NCBI RefSeq assembly: GCF_052857255.1
Contig: NC_135498.1
Span: 82,980,639 to 83,044,638, forward strand
Direction of reading: 5' to 3'
Origin: Amblyomma americanum
Taxonomy: Eukaryota; Arthropoda; Arachnida; Ixodida; Ixodidae
Length of the DNA: 64,000 nucleotides
The notes below the pieces were generated by a model. That model was not told where the DNA came from, searched no databases, and worked only from the letters and a program-made list of their open reading frames with translations. Shown piece after piece: positions 33,323 to 43,705 of the stretch (the first letter of the stretch is position 1; the number at the start of each line of letters is the position of its first letter). The position numbers were made by a program, and so were the translations under genes.

Positions 33323-34172
33323 AGGTTAGCTTATAGACGCGCAGTGTTCCACTTCTGGCAAGCGTTTCCGGCATGGACACAGCAGTAAGCTATTGACCAC
33401 TTTGAACTGAAGCGCACTAAATATGGACGCGGCGACACAATATTAAAAGAAGAGATAAGTGGGCGCATGTGGACTTTGATGAAGCCAAGTTATTATATTT
33501 TGCAAAAAATATCAAACACAAAAATAAACTACTTGCAGCACGTGAAACACGAGTTATTTGAAAATTAACATATTTAGAGAGCGCCACCGACAAGTGCCAA
33601 CGCGTGCGCCGTCAAAGCCTTTCTGCCGAACTCAGCACGAATACGCAATAGGTCTGTAACACTAGCATGTCAGCCACAAAGTTGTATTAAACATAATCAG
33701 TATCTCGGATGAGACAAAATTTACGCTAATTCGCGCTCTATTCAATATTGGCTTTTAGGGTCTTCCGACGCCATACGCCGTCATGTAATATAGCGCTGAA
33801 AGAGTCGGACGGCATCAATAAATCCTAAACAAGTACAAATAGCATAGCCGAAGCTGAGCTTAACTGCAAGTCCGGTAAGCACGCTGAGAACGCAGCATAA
33901 ATATTATGTACCCTAAACACATTCTGCAAGCAATACACGATATTCGAAAGGGCTATTGCAGAAATAAAAGGAAAATACAGGAGCCATGCGGCGCTCGTTG
34001 CGGTGTGCATGAAATCGCCCTCTAATTACGCTTGCACACAGCATTACTTGTCACAACTGTCTCGTAATGCACCTTAACCGATTTTGTAAAAAATGTTACA
34101 AACTATTCACTAGGGTCTCTACGCTACGTTGTTCTGCCCGAAGTAGTAATTAACAGTCAACTGCTCAGAAGG
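33323..34172. other. Block B interior, no gene recognised
   Basis: Collinear with about 10891-11743. If the basic exon and the acidic tail of block B belong to one gene, this is the intron, together with the LINE inserted in it. Confidence 0.4.
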
Positions 34173-34547
34173 CTAATCCTTACCTTCATATTCCTCTCGG
34201 AGTCTTTTGGTAGCCTTGCGTTCCTTGTTGGACCGGTTGCGGGTGGCAGATTTCTTGTCGCTGGCTTTGGGACCACCCTTTTTCTTGCCTCCTTTAACCT
34301 CTCCTGAATCGCTAGGGCTCAACCACGACCAATTTTGGAGAAGGTTCCACAGCATCAGTTGTTTCCAGATGCCAACGTCTCTGCGGCTCTCATTGATCTT
34401 CTTTATTTTCTTCTTGGCTTGGGCCAAAACCCTGACCGCGTCCATCTCTATAATCAAAAGCTCTCGAAGGAAAAGCAACGGCGACATTTGTTTCCGGATG
34501 CCGACGTCTCTGCGGCTCTTCTGATTCTCCAAAATACGCTTTACATT
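34173..34547 (-). CDS. Basic exon-like frame, weakly bZIP-like, block B copy 2
   Basis: A minus-strand frame starts at ATG 34547 (open 24 codons upstream). MNVKRILENQKSRRDVGIRK is followed by MSPLLFLRELLIIEMD, the repeated SRRDVGIWKQ, a Lys-rich linker and the basic end SATRNRSNKERKATKRLREE. The bases after TATGAAG are GTAAGG, a strong splice donor at 34183, so the KD residues before the apparent stop are probably intronic. It is nearly the same length as copy 1 with about 15 amino-acid changes. The basic end resembles a bZIP basic region only weakly. An acceptor-like TTGCAG near 31320 would join in phase to about 15 further codons rich in Arg, Glu and Lys. Confidence 0.35.
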   Translation of the reverse strand, partial: NVKRILENQKSRRDVGIRKQMSPLLFLRELLIIEMDAVRVLAQAKKKIKKINESRRDVGIWKQLMLWNLLQNWSWLSPSDSGEVKGGKKKGGPKASDKKSATRNRSNKERKATKRLREEYEGKD

Positions 34548-34639
34548 CATTCCGATAACCAAACGCACACAACTGTGCTCGGAAAAATCAGTCTGCAAGA
34601 CTTCAGCAACTGTCACCAAGCTATCTCAGCTTGAACAAC

Positions 34640-36609
34640 TCAAGTGGCACATTAAATTCTTGGAGCTCTTCCCATGTTTGGGAAAGGGTCGCTGGTGACA
34701 AGAGTTAATCTTGCCTCCACCAATAGGATTTACCTTCAGTGCACAAAGGCGAACATCCGGTTTCCGGTCAAGAAGATAAGAAGAGAAATTGGTGTGGTTT
34801 CCTACAGACAACTAGCACCAGATACGAGGAAGATTAAGGAAAGCAGGTCCTACCTAGTATTCTTGGAAGTGTATGAATGGTGACCTCATTTTGCGACCAC
34901 CCTTTTTTATGCCAGGAGTTTTTTCCCCTCTTTTACAATGCCGCCGGCTGGTTGTTGTTGAGAAGGAGGAGGAGATTTCAGCTTTAGTTAAAGCTGCGAT
35001 AAGAGATGCTTTTGAAAGCGAGCAGCATATTCATTCTGGAGCTTCGGAGATTTCGAACCAGCATAACGGTGCCCTAGTGGCCATAAGGAAAATTTCCGAC
35101 AGGCAGGTTTTTGATGTCTACTGACGATAGTTCCGAAATTTTGTTTCTGTCATACTGGCACACAATGGTCAGCAGATGTTTGTACCTTTGCCTTGTGTCC
35201 CTTATGCGTAACTAATAAAAAGTGTTGTGCAAGAGCAATACCTGTAGGAAAGAAGAATGCGCCACTGATGCCCAGTAAATGTGCGGCAAGCTAAATGCCG
35301 TAGGCAGTTTCACTGAGTAAACTAGGCCTAACAGATGCGATGGCGTTATCGAACTAAGAAGCATGTATGTTAGCTGCAGAAACTGCTACTATTAGAAAGG
35401 CCACTTGCAGCTTCCCTTTGGTAACCGATTCTTGTTTTCATGCCCTATGGGTCGTAGAGGTCGTTTTACTTAAGAAAGCAGATGTTTTCTTGAGTTGCAT
35501 AAATATATAGTACGCTTGACTTGTATTATCGGGGGTTCTGTGTTTTAGGTTACACATTTCTTTAAATAACTATCATCTGCTGATACATTTGTTTGAAAAT
35601 TTGGTATATGTGAGCATGAGGGCATGACTAGAAAATTACCATCGTCGTTATTACTTGAAACAAGTAAACCTTTCAATCAGTGCCGTTAGCAAGCGTTATT
35701 GCACAGAAAAGAGACGCTAGTATTTATACCCATCTACAATTTAGATACTCTGCTTTTTCACAGATTTTCAATTAAATTCAATTCATTCTCTTGTTTTACA
35801 CTTGATCATTATCCGAACAAAATGGCCCGACTTCGCCTTGAGTGAGTCCCGCAGACGTTTGCAGAGCAGTGACAGCCAGTATATATAGATAAATGCTATA
35901 TATTACATGTGCGTATTTAATAGAGTGTATACATATAAAAAGAATCCCTCATCAATCCGCACAATATTCATCACCATTTTTCTCGGACATCGGCAAGCAT
36001 AGTCGGACAAAACTTAGGGACGCAACGCCTTTTTGGTGAAAGAACCCTTTTCAGCCAATGGTGTGGTACCATTCTCATGACCCTCCTGGAGTGAAAAAGC
36101 AGGGAGTGGTAGATGGAAGGGGATAATCCTTTTCATCTAAGTTGGGGAGAGACCGCTCTCTCTATTGTGCTGCTGATCCCTGCAATTTCACACTCGCAGG
36201 GTCTTGCTACTTTTGTTTGTTTGTTTTTGTTCCTTCCCTGCGCCTTGAGTGAGCTCCACTCAAAGCTGGCTGTTCACCAGAGTCTACTTCGGAAATACAT
36301 GGGAAGTTTGAGCAGCTATAGCGTGTCTACATATGCTTCAATATTAACACGGGTCGTGGCAGAGTCTTCTTCTTTAGTGGATAGAGGAAATATAGCGGAC
36401 AGATTTTATTATTGTTTCATTTTTTTTACAAATCCGAGGTAAATATTCAGAAAAATTGTTTTTTTTAGACAAGTTGGTCTGCCATGTCGTGTGGTAAAGA
36501 AAAGTAAACTAAATATCAAAACTCCGACCGCAATATTTCCTCCTTTTTGTTTCGTTATTGTTAAAAGCAATTTTTATCCATATCGAACGTAGTGTTTAGG
36601 TTATACACG
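34640..36609. other. Block B interior, no gene recognised
   Basis: Collinear with 12200-14188. It carries the same short frames as copy 1 and no recognised signature. Confidence 0.4.
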
Positions 36610-36671
36610 CCCCGAAAGTTGTTGATTGTAAAACATTTTATTCGCCGGGAAGAGCTTGGCAAGAAGTCGCG

Positions 36672-39600
36672 TTAAGTGGTCGAGAGTACATAGCCCTCGA
36701 CGACTTTGTCAGCCCACTCCACCGCCAAAACTTGCGTTCTGGGGTCAGAGCTAGCCAGCACGGTCTCCCACCGCTCGAGAGATGGAGCTGTAACTAGATC
36801 ACCCGGAGGTGGCTCTATTTTGCAGTCCCACAGGATGTGATCGTAGGTAGCACGTTGGCCACAGTGTTTGCAGTTTGGGTTGTAAAGATCTGGATAAATG
36901 TGCGCGAGGAGTGATGGGGTGCGTATCGATCTCGTCTGTAGACGACGCCACGTAACCTCTTGTTCTTTAGTAAGTCTTTTGTCTGGAGGGGGGAAAATTC
37001 TCCTCTCTAGTTTAAAATGATTGGTGAGATCATGATATGTGATCATTGAGTCCTTCGTGAAATTCAGGGAGCCAGACTCATCCACTGCCCGGTCGACGAA
37101 ACCTCGGGCTTTATTGTGGGCTGCCTCGTTCCCCGGATTCCCCGAATGGGCTGGGACCCATATCAATTTGGAATAATTTGGTGAGAATTTGGATGCGTTA
37201 AGGATTCTAAGGGAGGTGTTTGTAATTCGCCCTTTAGCGAAATTATTGATACCCATTTTGGAATCGCTGAGGATGATGCTCCCTTGGGTATGTGCTAGGG
37301 CGAGGGCTATAGCCGCCTCTTCTGCCGTTTCAGAGGATTTCGTTTTGATTGTCGCCGAGACGATGTGGTCACCATTCTCGTTCACAACCACAACTGCAAA
37401 GGCATTGGTATTTTTGTATTCTGCCGCATCTACATAAAGTGTTGCAGCACACTGTCTGTATTTCTTATATAAGGCTTTGGCTCGTGCTTGTCTTCTACCC
37501 TCATGGTGTAAGGGGTGCATGTTTTTGGGGAGTGGTTTGATTAGTAGGGCCGTCCTATAGGCGCGGGGTAAGTCTACTTTAGCATCGTTATTCGTAGGTT
37601 GAAAGTTAATTCCGAGCCTGGTAAGAATACTCCTGCCAGTTCTGGAATTGGCTAATCGCGCTGTTTGAGCCATTAAATGGGCTTCTTTCAGTTCATTGTA
37701 GGTGTTATGTATTCCTAACCTCATAAGCCTTTCGGTTGAGGCATTTAGTGGGAGTCCTAACGCAGCCTTATAGGCCTGCCGTATCATGCTATCCAATTTG
37801 TCCTTTTCTGCTTTCGAAAATTTCAGATAAGGGGTGGCATAGAGTATCCTGCTCAGCGCAAAGGCCTGCACTAGGCGGCATAAATCTCTTTCCCTCACCC
37901 CTTGTCTGCGGTTAGCTATGCGGCGGAGTAATCGCGCCGTCGCTTCTACCGTGCGTTTTAGCTTAGTGAGTGTGTCAGTATTTTTTCCATTTGTTTGTAA
38001 ATACAACCCCAGTATTCTCATGGTCTGTACCTCTTTGACAGATCGTCCATTAACATAGACGTTTATTTGCGGGGGGGATGTCGTGGTACGCCTACCTCTT
38101 TGTTTACGACGGATCACGAAGAGTTCAGATTTTTGCTCAGAACAAGTGAGGCCGGAATCCCATGCGCATGCCTCGATGATGTCCACTGCTGCTTGGAGTG
38201 TGTCTTCTATGTAGCCTTCGCATCCTTTGGTTACCCAAAGTGTGATGTCATCTGCATAGAACGTGTGATGTAGGTCTGGTATTTGTGCCAGTTTGGGGGG
38301 AATTTTGATGAGGGAGAGGTTAAAAAGGAAAGGGGACAGGACGGAGCCCTGTGGCGTTCCTTTACTTCCTAGTTTGATTGGGGCAGACTCTATTGTTCCG
38401 ACCGTTATCACTGCTGTTCTGTTAGTGAGGAAGGATCGGATGTAGTTGTACGTCCTTTCTCCGGGGTTGATTTCTGACAAGTTTGTCAAGATGGCTTTGT
38501 GGGTGACGTTGTCGAGAGCTTTAACAAGGTCTAAACCCAATATTGCTTTCGTTCCTGTTCCCTCGTCAGCTTCAATTATGTCCTTGTTAAGCTGCAAGAG
38601 AATGTCCTGTGTAGATAGTTGGGCCCTGAATCCTAACATTGTTTCAGGTAGGAGGTTCATGTCCTCCGCATAGTTTTGGAGCCTATTGAGGATGACATGT
38701 TCCATGAGTTTGCCTAGGCATGATGTTAATGAAATTGGCCGTAGATTCTCAGTGCTGAGTTTCTTACCCGCTTTAGGAATAAAAGTGATTTTCGCGTGTT
38801 TCCACTCTGGTGGTATGTTGCCTGCATGCCAGTATTTGTCCATAAGGTCTGTAACCGCCGCGATCGACGTTGCGTCTAAGTTCCTGAGAGTCTTATTTGT
38901 AACTTTGTCTGGTCCTGCCGCAGATGTTGTCCGCAGTTTTCCAATTGCGTACCAGACCTCTGCGTCTGTGATGTCTGCGTCTAAATTTGGATTAGGAGTC
39001 CCCCGGTAGTGTGGTTGTGTGGTACTATCATCCGTGTTTAGATAACGTTCTGCTAGCTCTTTGATTAGGTCTTCAGTTGTACCCTCATATTTATGTATGA
39101 GTCTGTACAGTTGACTTTGTTGCACGGGACGTGTTTGTTCTGGATCGAGCAGGTGTCTTAGAAGATGCCATGTCTTCTTATTTCCGAGCTGTCCATTGAC
39201 GCTTTCACATATTTGGTTCCATTGTTGTGTTTGGAGAGTAAGTGTATGTTCCTCGATTCGCCTCTCGATTTCAGCGATCTTTTTGCGTAGTCGCTTGTTG
39301 TGTTTTTGCTGCTTCCAGCGTTTTTGGAGGCCTTTTTGTGCCTGCCACAGGTGTAACAGTTTTGAGTCTGCAATCTGCTCCTCCTTCTCAACTGGCACCA
39401 CAACGCTAGTGGAGCTGACATCCTCATTCAGGGAGATAACCCAGTCGCTAAGGTTAGAGATCTCCTTTGGAGCTGTTTTGTCGCGAAGTTGCCTGAACTT
39501 GTCCCAATCCGTGGTTCGTATTTCTTTTGCTTTGTTTTTAAGTTTTGTCGTGGGGAACGTGATGCTAAGGATGAAGTGATCACTGCCAAGGTTTTGCCCG

Positions 39601-40238
39601 GTGTTGACCCACTTTGCGTCCTTGACGTTTTTAGAGAGGGATAAGTCTGGAGATGTGTCTACACATACACTGTTACCCATGCGTTTGTGGTCGCTCGGGT
39701 TGTTTAGCGTTGTGAGCCCTAGTGACTGTATGATTTGCCAGAGCAGGTTCCCTTTCGGAGTTGCTTTGGTATATCCCCATGCTGGGTGTTGAGCGTTGAA
39801 GTCTCCCACAATTAATAGTTGAGCCCTAGCAGCCAGCTTTACTGTGTTTATCAACAAGTGTGGGAGTCCATTGCCTTTGTTTCTGGGAGGGTTGTATACA
39901 TTAAGGATGATGAGATTTGAGCCTCCTTTTTGCCTTGGTACTATTTCAAGTAGGGTGTAATCTTCTTCCGAATCATTTATAAAATGTTGAATTGCGGTGA
40001 TATTTCTATGCACCAGAGTGGCTGTGAAGGAGCCGGCTGCGTTACTAGTATCATAATGAGGTGGCAGATATGCTTTATAGCCTGGCAGTGTAGCCCTGCC
40101 GCTAGCTTCTTGCAATGCAATCACGTCTGGGGTTAGAACAGACGGTGCTTGTTGGATGTGGAGCTGCAAGTGGGCCCGCTTGCGGCGGAAGCCTCTGCAG
40201 TTCCATTGCCAAATTTCAAATTTTTGGCGTGGTGCCAT
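36672..40238 (-). CDS. I-clade LINE ORF2: endonuclease, reverse transcriptase, RNase H
   Basis: The protein has 1188 residues. The AP endonuclease (about 1-225) shows Asn13 (QWNCRGF), Glu44 (ALQEAS), Asp146 and Asn148 (VGDFNAQHPAW) and Ser219-Asp220-His221. The RT (about 420-700) shows RPISLTSCLGKLMEHVI, GLDLVKALDNVTH with Asp570, GTPQGSVLSPFLFNL and YADD at 661-664. The RNase H (about 930-1045) shows Asp937 (YVDAAE), Glu973/974 (AEEAAIA), Asp992 (LSDSK) and WVPAHSGNPGNEAAHNKAR, where the usual last Asp is His1041. A C-x2-C-x7-H-x4-C knuckle is at 1123-1139. It starts with ATG at 40238, inside the end of ORF1. This is the enzyme that nicks the target and copies the LINE RNA. All core catalytic residues of EN and RT are present. 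Confidence 0.92.
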   Translation of the reverse strand: MAPRQKFEIWQWNCRGFRRKRAHLQLHIQQAPSVLTPDVIALQEASGRATLPGYKAYLPPHYDTSNAAGSFTATLVHRNITAIQHFINDSEEDYTLLEIVPRQKGGSNLIILNVYNPPRNKGNGLPHLLINTVKLAARAQLLIVGDFNAQHPAWGYTKATPKGNLLWQIIQSLGLTTLNNPSDHKRMGNSVCVDTSPDLSLSKNVKDAKWVNTGQNLGSDHFILSITFPTTKLKNKAKEIRTTDWDKFRQLRDKTAPKEISNLSDWVISLNEDVSSTSVVVPVEKEEQIADSKLLHLWQAQKGLQKRWKQQKHNKRLRKKIAEIERRIEEHTLTLQTQQWNQICESVNGQLGNKKTWHLLRHLLDPEQTRPVQQSQLYRLIHKYEGTTEDLIKELAERYLNTDDSTTQPHYRGTPNPNLDADITDAEVWYAIGKLRTTSAAGPDKVTNKTLRNLDATSIAAVTDLMDKYWHAGNIPPEWKHAKITFIPKAGKKLSTENLRPISLTSCLGKLMEHVILNRLQNYAEDMNLLPETMLGFRAQLSTQDILLQLNKDIIEADEGTGTKAILGLDLVKALDNVTHKAILTNLSEINPGERTYNYIRSFLTNRTAVITVGTIESAPIKLGSKGTPQGSVLSPFLFNLSLIKIPPKLAQIPDLHHTFYADDITLWVTKGCEGYIEDTLQAAVDIIEACAWDSGLTCSEQKSELFVIRRKQRGRRTTTSPPQINVYVNGRSVKEVQTMRILGLYLQTNGKNTDTLTKLKRTVEATARLLRRIANRRQGVRERDLCRLVQAFALSRILYATPYLKFSKAEKDKLDSMIRQAYKAALGLPLNASTERLMRLGIHNTYNELKEAHLMAQTARLANSRTGRSILTRLGINFQPTNNDAKVDLPRAYRTALLIKPLPKNMHPLHHEGRRQARAKALYKKYRQCAATLYVDAAEYKNTNAFAVVVVNENGDHIVSATIKTKSSETAEEAAIALALAHTQGSIILSDSKMGINNFAKGRITNTSLRILNASKFSPNYSKLIWVPAHSGNPGNEAAHNKARGFVDRAVDESGSLNFTKDSMITYHDLTNHFKLERRIFPPPDKRLTKEQEVTWRRLQTRSIRTPSLLAHIYPDLYNPNCKHCGQRATYDHILWDCKIEPPPGDLVTAPSLERWETVLASSDPRTQVLAVEWADKVVEGYVLSTT

Positions 40239-42027
40239 GTTGGGTTATAGATGGCTGTGGCGTCGTGGACAGATCCACGGTGGGGGGTAGGCGGGCCTCG
40301 ATAGTTGTAAGCCTATCCATTATTTGCTGCATGCAGGTGGCTATTTGGGATACCTGTCCCTCTAGTGTTGCAAAGCGAATATCTATCTCTGCAAATTTGG
40401 TAGTAACGAGGCCTTGGAAGGTAGCTTGTTCTGTTGATATAGCGCTAGTTCTCTCTGACAGAGTATTGATGTCTGCCCTGAGTTTGGTAGGCGCTTTCGA
40501 CGGCTGCGGGGTGTCGGCTTCCGAAGCCTCGGCCTTTCTTTTGGATTCCTCGCCTTCTTTTGTAGGATGCGGTCTTTTAGTTGCTATTCTGGCGTCTGTG
40601 TCCGTCGCGTTATGGGCTGAAGACTGGGACGCGTTGGAGGGAGTGTGGCAAATAGCGTCTGTTTCCATCGCATTATTGGTCGAATCCTGGGACGCGGTGG
40701 GTGGCATTCTAGCCGCAGTGGCATTCTGTACCTGATGCGCTTGTAACAGGCGTTTAATGTCAGCCAACTCTTTTTTAAGGCTGGCAATTTCTATGTCTCG
40801 GGATTGTAGTTGGATCTGAAACTCCTTCTCTCGAGCGTCAATAGATTGGGAGGCCTCTGCTGGCCAGCTCACCTTTTTATTGGAGCGGCTATCGCTGCGT
40901 CCGCGGCTTGAGCTTCTCTTGTCGTTCCCTGCAGGGTTCCCCAGGGGCGGGAAGGAGCTGGAGTTGTTCCGGCTGTGGCTTCCTCCTTTTCCGGTAGCAC
41001 CGTGTTCCTTCTTCCTGGGCCTAGACTGGTGTCCGTGTAGTGATGAGTCGTTGTCCCCTTGCTTGGGTGTCTGGTTGCCATGGGGCGTTCCTTGTTTGTT
41101 CTTGTTGATCAGCCGGAATTTGCAGTTCCGGCTGCCTGTGTTGTGGCCCCCGTTGCAGACGATGCATACGGGTTGGCAGGTTGGCTGTTCTCCCTCTGGT
41201 GGAGGCGAGTGATTTTCTCCGCAGCGGCGGCAAAGGTTCGTTGTAGGTTTGTAGCAGACATCGGCCCGGTGTCCTACTCTCCTGCAGTTGTAGCATACCT
41301 CATGTTGCTCCCTGAAGGGGTGGACCCGAAAGACGCCGCACTGATAGATTACTTGGCTGGGTAGCTTCTTTCCAAAAAAGGTGATTTGTATTGTTCTGGA
41401 TTTCCCGATCCTTCGGGCATCCACAACTTCTATTCCTTCGTTTCGGTTTCCGAAGCCTTGGCGAACCGCTTCGGGCGAGTCTCCCGCGTAGGCGTTGTAA
41501 ATGACCCCTTTTACCGAGTCTTCGGGCGCCGCCACGTACGACGTTACGTTGTAGGTTTGATCTTGGAGGTTCAGTTTTTCAATATTGGCGTATGCAGTCG
41601 CCCGTTGACGATCGGGCGTGCATAGCGTAAAGGTGTTGTTGGCCGTATTGACTCTGATAATGTCTTCATTCTTCACCGTATCATACGGCAGCCTGGCCAC
41701 CTCGCAGGCGCAGAAGAGTAGTAGTCCGGGCGCAAAGTCCCTCAGATTCCAACCTTGTGGTCGGCAGACGATTTTGTAGTCGTCGGTCGGTAAGCGCGGG
41801 AGAAGGGCTTTCTTGCTGAGTGCAAGTAGCTTCTTCCCGTTCTTTCGCGATGGAAAATTGGAATTAGACTTGCCTTGGCCGTGCCCCTGCGCAGGCTCGT
41901 CGTCGGTTGATGCGGGCCCTTTATTCTTCAGGCCTCGTTGTCGGTCGCGGTAACGAAGAATGGTTTCCCATTTTCCGGCCTCGAGCTCCGACGGTGATAT
42001 TTTCTCGCCTTCCACGGCGTACTCCAT
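40216..42027 (-). CDS. I-clade LINE ORF1: gag-like nucleic-acid-binding protein
   Basis: I take ATG 42027 (MEYAVEGEKIS) as start, giving 603 residues. The frame is open 47 codons upstream but has no ATG there. An RNA-binding-like domain precedes three zinc knuckles. Numbered from the open-frame start, these are C292-x2-C295-x4-H300-x4-C305, then C313-x2-C316-x3-H320-x10-C331 and C335-x2-C338-x3-H342-x6-C349. A basic Ser/Gly-rich linker follows, then two coiled-coil-like stretches (EFQIQLQSRDIEIASLKKEL and a C-terminal TTKFAEIDIRFATLEGQV). In I-group LINEs ORF1 packages the RNA. Its stop TGA lies 23 bases inside ORF2, so ORF2 may be translated by termination-reinitiation or frameshifting. Confidence 0.85.
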   Translation of the reverse strand: MEYAVEGEKISPSELEAGKWETILRYRDRQRGLKNKGPASTDDEPAQGHGQGKSNSNFPSRKNGKKLLALSKKALLPRLPTDDYKIVCRPQGWNLRDFAPGLLLFCACEVARLPYDTVKNEDIIRVNTANNTFTLCTPDRQRATAYANIEKLNLQDQTYNVTSYVAAPEDSVKGVIYNAYAGDSPEAVRQGFGNRNEGIEVVDARRIGKSRTIQITFFGKKLPSQVIYQCGVFRVHPFREQHEVCYNCRRVGHRADVCYKPTTNLCRRCGENHSPPPEGEQPTCQPVCIVCNGGHNTGSRNCKFRLINKNKQGTPHGNQTPKQGDNDSSLHGHQSRPRKKEHGATGKGGSHSRNNSSSFPPLGNPAGNDKRSSSRGRSDSRSNKKVSWPAEASQSIDAREKEFQIQLQSRDIEIASLKKELADIKRLLQAHQVQNATAARMPPTASQDSTNNAMETDAICHTPSNASQSSAHNATDTDARIATKRPHPTKEGEESKRKAEASEADTPQPSKAPTKLRADINTLSERTSAISTEQATFQGLVTTKFAEIDIRFATLEGQVSQIATCMQQIMDRLTTIEARLPPTVDLSTTPQPSITQHGTTPKI

Positions 42028-42254
42028 CTGTGCGGGTCCCTGGGCGCTCAGTTCCCGGCGGAGAGGTGACGAGCTAGGTCGAGCTCGATGGCTAGGCCGG
42101 CAGTCAGCCGGCAATATGCCTAGGTGTCCGTAGATTGGCAAAATCCGGCTGCAGCAGGCACTGGACAATGGCCCGGATGTCGTCCAAAATATTCGAGCCC
42201 GAAGGCTGACTCTTTCTGCCGAAAAGTGGCTTCGAGGCGGGAGCCCATGCGAGA
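42028..42254 (-). promoter_or_regulatory. 5' UTR / internal promoter region of the I-clade LINE
   Basis: This is the 227 bases from the element's 5' junction (TCTCGCATGGGC on the minus strand) to the ORF1 ATG. Full-length LINEs of this group carry an internal promoter here. No TATA box is visible. Confidence 0.4.
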
Positions 42255-42797
42255 CCCCGAAAGTTGTGTATGTATTTTCTGCGGGTGTTTGAAATTCGCG
42301 CCAAAATCACCGTGTGACGTGCCTCCATCTGGCGTCAGACTGCTTTCTCCAACACCAACATTTTACTTGTCTATGTTCGTGCGAGCACAATTTTCTGAGA
42401 ACATCGGGGAATTTGAATTCTTTCTCTTTTTTTTCTTCCTTGGCTGCATTTCTAATGTACTTCAGCTTCATTCACATTGCAGTGGGATTTCATAGCCTTC
42501 TGAAGCATCTCCAAAGTCCATAAAAAGAAGTGCGCCACAAAAGGAACATGAAGTCCACAAAGTAAGGTCACACCCAAAAGCTCCACCCAGTACCCCTTCC
42601 ATTTTGGCCGCCACACAATAAGGCAATGTTTGCATCAAAATACAGGTCGCTCACAGGAAGATGGCTCCCCTTTCAGGACCATGTGAGAGAGCTACATAGT
42701 TCCTTCCCTAGTGGATGGGAGCAATGATTCAGGTGACATCACATAAAAAATACAGTGGCAAATACACCTAAAAATTGGCCCTCTGGTCAATGGAGGT

Positions 42798-43287
42798 GTT
42801 TACACGAACCCAGTAGGCCCGGGTTGATTTGAGTTATGTGGTCGAAAACCAGTTACTGGGTTCAAGTAAACGCGCGCTTAGTCGGGTAGAGTCCAGACAA
42901 GTCCGCTAAAAGAAGTGGGTTCACTCAACTTGAACCGGACACGGTGTGCCATAAACTCTGTCGAATCGAAACGTCGGGTAGGAGAGCGGATAAATGCGAA
43001 CTTGCTTTTCGCTTGCGCCTTCGCGCCTCCGAAACGTTGGTGACGTGCCTCAGTCTTGAACGCTGGCACCGCTCGCTCTCAATGCTTTCCTGACGCTCCG
43101 TGTCGCTGGAGGTGACCGGGTCTTATGGTACCTTAAAGGGCCCGCTCCCCCGCCGTTGCGCGCATCGAGGCATCCTAAGCGGTCTCCACTGGCTAAAACC
43201 GAGTTCATGGAAACACATAGTCGTCGAGTGTTCTAACCTTGCTCAGTCCGACGCCCGACTCGACCCAGCGCTCTCTGGTTCGTGTAA
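42798..43287. mobile_element. MITE-like element with terminal inverted repeats, copy 2
   Basis: Same structure as 14732-15221: GTTTACACGAACCCAGTA at 42798-42815, its inverse at 42854-42871 and a longer inverted arm ending at 43287. It was duplicated with block C. Confidence 0.35.
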
Positions 43288-43705
43288 GCGAGGCGCAATG
43301 GTGTACACCGATTGTCATGAGGTAGAGGTCAACCCCCTTACACAGTCACACTGACCAGTCCTCTTGAGACACTTGCCAGTGACCACACCAGAGGGAGAAA
43401 GGGTCGTCTTCTTGCTTTTTCTGCTAAGGCTCTGCTGCTCTGCGACGTCATGAGAACCGGTCGAAGCCAACTAGGACATTCACCAATATATTCTTGATTT
43501 GTATGGGAACGAATCTCGGACAGTGGCTCGCAAGTCCTTTGAAAAGCGCGCCTCTGGCTCTAATCTACTGAACCCAGAACGTGACGGATCGACATCGAAA
43601 TGTTGGTCTTCTAATCATTTCTTTAGTCCAGTGTGAGTCTTTTCTCTCTAATTCTTCTCCCTACCATTCATATCTTTGCCAAATGTTCTCATTTTAATCA
43701 TTGCA

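Larger units (their letters stand above)
36623..42254 (-). mobile_element. Apparently full-length I-clade LINE
   Basis: A 5632-bp element lies on the minus strand between two identical 13-base target duplications, CCCCGAAAGTTGT, at 36610-36622 and 42255-42267. Block C copy 1 has the unoccupied site CTCCGAAAGTTGT at 14189-14201. It has a 227-base 5' UTR, ORF1 (gag-like, zinc knuckles), ORF2 (AP endonuclease, RT, RNase H) overlapping ORF1 by 23 bases, and a short 3' UTR ending TTTACAATCAA without a long poly-A. Both ORFs are open over their full length, which points to recent insertion and possible activity. Confidence 0.9.

Noticed and set aside
33323..33380. ATG at 33380 in frame with the truncated LINE RT, giving a 556-codon frame that starts in flanking DNA
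   Set aside because: The first 19 codons lie in block B sequence that is not coding in copy 1. The in-frame fusion is a chance result of the insertion.
42028..42168. Upstream 47-codon extension of LINE ORF1
   Set aside because: It has no ATG (the first codon would be TTG), and an ordinary ATG is available at 42027.
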